Positions 20,850 through 23,151 of a DNA stretch of 23,151 bases are shown in pieces; positions within the stretch are counted from its first letter, which is position 1; every line of letters starts with the position of its first letter. The DNA is from an uncultured Roseovarius sp. (GTDB lineage Bacteria > Pseudomonadota > Alphaproteobacteria > Rhodobacterales > Rhodobacteraceae), in contig CAJXKX010000002.1 of assembly GCA_913055965.1 (NCBI GenBank), positions 1 to 23,151 on the forward strand, given 5' to 3'. The position numbers and the translations under genes are program-made. The notes beneath the pieces were generated by a model that saw only the letters and a program-made list of their open reading frames with translations, had not been told where the DNA came from and did not search any database.

Positions 20850-21952
20850 CGCGCCGCGATCCAGGCGGCATCGAAGACATGCGCGGCGATGCCGCGCTTG
20901 CCGCCGGTGGAATGCACCAGCACGATCTCGTCGCCCGCCCGGCCCAGCATCGGGTAGCGCAGCGCGCCGGGGCCCGCGATCCGGTGGATGTCGCGCCAGT
21001 GCGCGCCGTCGTCCTCCGAGACCGACAGCACCAGCGCGTCGGGCGCGGCGGCATCGTCATTCGCCGCCATCAGGATTCGCCCGCAGCCCAGCGCCAGCGC
21101 CGCCACCGGCGCGCTTGGGTTGGGGCGACCGGTCCGTTCCGGAGCGCTCCAGCTTTGTCCGCCATCCTCGCTGCGGCTCAGCCACAGGCTGCCGCTGCGG
21201 TCGAAATCGCGCAGGAAGGCCAGCGCGCGCCGCGCATCGAGCGGCACGATCATCGGCTGGATCACCTTGGCCTGTCCGCTGCGCATCCAGCGCCGGTCGC
21301 GCACGCGGCCCGCCGCGTCGAGGCGGACGAGCGCGCCGAAGGTCGGCCCCATCTCGAAATAGGCGGGCAGGGCGTGGCTGCCGTCCTCGTAGGCCAGCAT
21401 CGGCGATTTCACGAGGAATGACCGGTTCAGGATCGGCGAGAGGTCCAGCTTGCGGGCGCGGACCGGCCCGTCGCGCCCCATCGCCACGTCGGCGATCGCG
21501 GCCATCGCCCAGCCGCCCACCGACACCACCGTCGCCAGCAGGTGACCGGGCCGGCCTGCATGCGCGATCACGTTGCCCAACGTCACCACCAGCTGGCGCG
21601 GCTCCATGGCCCGGCCCAGCGCCGGCCGGGTGAGATGCGGCGCGGGCCCGGAGGCGTGCCACGCCTCTCCCTGCCGCCGCAGCACGGCACCCCAGATATC
21701 GACATCGGGCTGTGCCTCGGCCGACCCCTGGAACCAGAGCACCGCGAACCCGTCCTTGTGCGGCACGATGGCGGGGGCGTGGGCCTGCCCGGTTTCGGGG
21801 CGATGGTCGAGCACGGTGCGAAAGCGCCCCGTGCCCGTCGCGGGCGGGGGCGCGGGCGGCGCGAAGCGCCAGCAGAGCGGACGGTCGCGCCGGATCGCCA
21901 GCGCGCTCATCCCGAGGCTCAGCGCCGCGAGCGCGAGGATCGCCAGCGGCAC
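20846..21952 (-). CDS. Asp-box (BNR) sialidase-like protein with N-terminal membrane anchor
   Basis: With a GTG start at 21952 the product is 368 residues. It begins with a hydrophobic segment (PLAILALAALSLGMSALA), probably an uncleaved anchor or signal peptide, then a beta-propeller-like domain. Two Asp boxes are visible, SRSEDGGQSW (259-268) and SVSEDDGAHW (310-319), as in the exo-alpha-sialidase/BNR repeat superfamily. I cannot confirm the arginine triad of true sialidases, so hydrolysis of sialic acids is not assured. A TTG at 21961 is an equally possible start; the ATG at 21910 would cut the hydrophobic segment. The longer frame to 22018 overlaps the quinone oxidoreductase gene. Start and stop are coupled to the genes on either side. 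Confidence 0.7.
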   Translation of the reverse strand: MPLAILALAALSLGMSALAIRRDRPLCWRFAPPAPPPATGTGRFRTVLDHRPETGQAHAPAIVPHKDGFAVLWFQGSAEAQPDVDIWGAVLRRQGEAWHASGPAPHLTRPALGRAMEPRQLVVTLGNVIAHAGRPGHLLATVVSVGGWAMAAIADVAMGRDGPVRARKLDLSPILNRSFLVKSPMLAYEDGSHALPAYFEMGPTFGALVRLDAAGRVRDRRWMRSGQAKVIQPMIVPLDARRALAFLRDFDRSGSLWLSRSEDGGQSWSAPERTGRPNPSAPVAALALGCGRILMAANDDAAAPDALVLSVSEDDGAHWRDIHRIAGPGALRYPMLGRAGDEIVLVHSTGGKRGIAAHVFDAAWIAAR

Positions 21953-21962
21953 CGCGCCCAAC

Positions 21963-22946
21963 TCAGGCGACCCGGAGAACGATCTTGCCGATATGCGCGC
22001 TCGATTCCATCCGCGCATGGGCCGCCGATGCCTCGGCCAGCGGGAACTCGGAATCCATCACCGGCGTTACGCGCCCGGCCTCGATCAGCGGCCAGACATG
22101 GGCGCGCAGCCCCTCGGCGATGCGGACCTTGGCCAGGTCGCTCTGCGGGCGCAGGGTGCTGCCGGTGATGGTCAGGCGGCGCATCATCACCTGCGCGAAG
22201 TTGAGTTCGACCTTCGGCCCCTGCAGAAAGGCGATCTGCACCAGCCGACCGTCATCGGCGAGCGCCTTGACGTTGCGCGGTAGGTAGTCGCCGCCCACCA
22301 TGTCGAGGATCAGGTCGGCGCCGCCCTCGGCGCGCAGCACCTCGACGAAATCCTCCTCACGGTAATTGATCGCGCGCTCGGCCCCCAGCCGTTCGCAGAC
22401 CGCGCATTTCTCCGCCGATCCGGCGGTGGCGAAGACCCGCGCGCCGAACGCGTGGGCTAGCTGGATCGCGGTGGTGCCGATCCCCGAAGAGCCGCCATGC
22501 ACGAGAAAGCGCTCGCCGCCCCTGAGGGCCCCGCGCCCGAACACGTTGGACCAGACGGTAAAGAAGGTCTCGGGCAGGCAGGCGGCCTCGCGCAGGTCCA
22601 TGCCGGCGGGCACGGGCAGGCAATGCGCCGCCGGGGTGGTGACGTATTGCGCATAGCCGCCGCCGGGCAACAGCGCGCAGACGCGGTCGCCTAGCTGCCA
22701 GTCGTTCACGCCCGCGCCGAGCGCCACGATCTCGCCCGCGCCCTCCAGCCCCGGCAGGTCGGATGCGCCGGGCGGCGGCGCGTAGAGCCCCGCGCGCTGC
22801 AGCGCGTCGGGCCGGTTCACGCCTGCCCAGGCGAGGCGGACGAGCACCTCGCCTGCCTGCGGCGCCGGCACCGGTCGGGTGGTGGCGCGCAGCACGTCCG
22901 GGCCGCCCGCCTCGGCGATTTCCACCGCCGTCATCGTCTCTGTCAT
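21963..22946 (-). CDS. Zinc-free NAD(P)H quinone oxidoreductase, PIG3/Qor type
   Basis: A 327-residue medium-chain dehydrogenase/reductase. The N-terminal GroES-like domain (VRLAWAGVNRPDALQRAGLYAPPPGASDLPGLEGAGEI) lacks the zinc-binding Cys/His set. The Rossmann domain has VHGGSSGIGTTAIQLAHAFGARVFATAGS, followed by MRRLTITGSTLRPQS. PIG3/Qor-type proteins reduce quinones with NADPH in the cytoplasm. ATG 22946 is chosen for AGGAAAGG six bases upstream; earlier in-frame residues to 23024 overlap the upstream gene. It sits 13 bp after an unrecognised gene and just before the sialidase-like gene in a compact operon. Its metabolic link to those neighbours is unclear. Confidence 0.88.
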   Translation of the reverse strand: MTETMTAVEIAEAGGPDVLRATTRPVPAPQAGEVLVRLAWAGVNRPDALQRAGLYAPPPGASDLPGLEGAGEIVALGAGVNDWQLGDRVCALLPGGGYAQYVTTPAAHCLPVPAGMDLREAACLPETFFTVWSNVFGRGALRGGERFLVHGGSSGIGTTAIQLAHAFGARVFATAGSAEKCAVCERLGAERAINYREEDFVEVLRAEGGADLILDMVGGDYLPRNVKALADDGRLVQIAFLQGPKVELNFAQVMMRRLTITGSTLRPQSDLAKVRIAEGLRAHVWPLIEAGRVTPVMDSEFPLAEASAAHARMESSAHIGKIVLRVA

Positions 22947-22959
22947 GGTCTGCCTTTCC

Positions 22960-23151
22960 TCAATTCGGCGTGCGCCACCGTCCCGGCATTCCCGCCTGCT
23001 GTCGCGCGGCGGGGGCCCTGACACGACCGAGCACGGCCAGCGGCCCCGCCATCAGACCCGAGACAAGCCGGTTCTCGCGCGCCTTCGCCTTGACCTTTTC
23101 GAACTGCATCACGTCCTCGATGCGGCGGGCGAGAAATTCCCATGTGCGGGC
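22960..23151 (-). CDS. Unrecognised gene, C-terminal 63 codons (cut by right edge)
   Basis: The reverse strand is open from the window edge to a TGA at 22960-22962 and reads ARTWEFLARRIEDVMQFEKV, followed by KAKARENRLVSGLMAGPLAVLGR and a basic, Pro-rich tail ending RWRTPN. The amphipathic, Lys/Arg/Glu-rich composition and the 13-bp gap to the qor start, whose ribosome binding site lies in that gap, support a real C-terminus. A competing frame in the same DNA (22943-23143) is Gly/Arg-rich and overlaps the qor start, as expected for a shadow. I do not recognise the family. Confidence 0.6.
   Translation of the reverse strand, partial: ARTWEFLARRIEDVMQFEKVKAKARENRLVSGLMAGPLAVLGRVRAPAARQQAGMPGRWRTPN

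Noticed and set aside
19706..21421. 571-codon plus-strand open frame through RNase T2 and opposite the sialidase operon
   Set aside because: Pro/Ala/Arg-rich shadow; RNase T2 is clear in another frame and the minus-strand genes have family motifs.
1..23151. CRISPR arrays, tRNA genes, rRNA genes, integrases and transposases
   Set aside because: No regularly spaced repeats, cloverleaf-like sequences or transposase/integrase proteins were found on reading both strands.

Overview
The window is GC-rich chromosomal DNA that reads as an alphaproteobacterium of the Rhodobacteraceae (marine Roseobacter group). This rests on gene content recognised from the proteins: an ectoine catabolic block of the Ruegeria type (eutB, eutC, asnC, ssd, atf), a TauABC/Tpa taurine locus, a TrcR (DUF1013) regulator and tandem terminator-like palindromes. 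Genes are dense. I see no tRNA, rRNA, CRISPR array or insertion sequence.

Region 1 (1-5718), compatible-solute catabolism. Leftward genes eutB-eutC-asnC-ssd-atf, with eutD/doeA divergent. EutD opens the ectoine ring. Atf and Ssd are expected to take diaminobutyrate through aspartate semialdehyde to aspartate. EutB and EutC belong to the hydroxyectoine branch. The deacetylase EutE/DoeB, EutA, the uptake system and EnuR are not in the window.

Region 2 (5732-8524), a single-chain restriction-modification enzyme of the MmeI (type IIL) family, packed 13 bp from the end of eutD and convergent with it. It lies where the rest of a eut cluster could be expected.

Region 3 (8582-11427), a 2Fe-2S/ASKHA corrinoid-activation-type protein with no corrinoid methyltransferase nearby, and an unassigned polytopic membrane protein.

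Region 4 (11514-16600), taurine uptake and deamination: leftward tauABC and rightward tpa, separated by 440 bp of non-coding DNA holding short repeats and a leader hairpin. tpa is followed by three consecutive perfect hairpins. The permease carries an unusual soluble insert. TauR, Xsc and Pta are not in the window.

Region 5 (16609-20219), a type III ornithine/lysine decarboxylase, a C-terminally truncated FAD oxidoreductase (probable gene remnant), trcR, and divergent from it a secreted RNase T2 whose catalytic Glu position holds Gln.

Region 6 (20301-23151), a compact leftward operon: an unrecognised gene (partial at the window edge), a PIG3-type quinone oxidoreductase, an Asp-box sialidase-like protein with an N-terminal anchor, and a polytopic membrane protein.

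No entirely new system is evident. The most interesting points are the rearranged ectoine cluster beside an MmeI-type enzyme with a compositionally distinct specificity region, the Gln-for-Glu RNase T2, the TauC insert, the orphan ASKHA activator and the anchored sialidase/membrane-protein pair.
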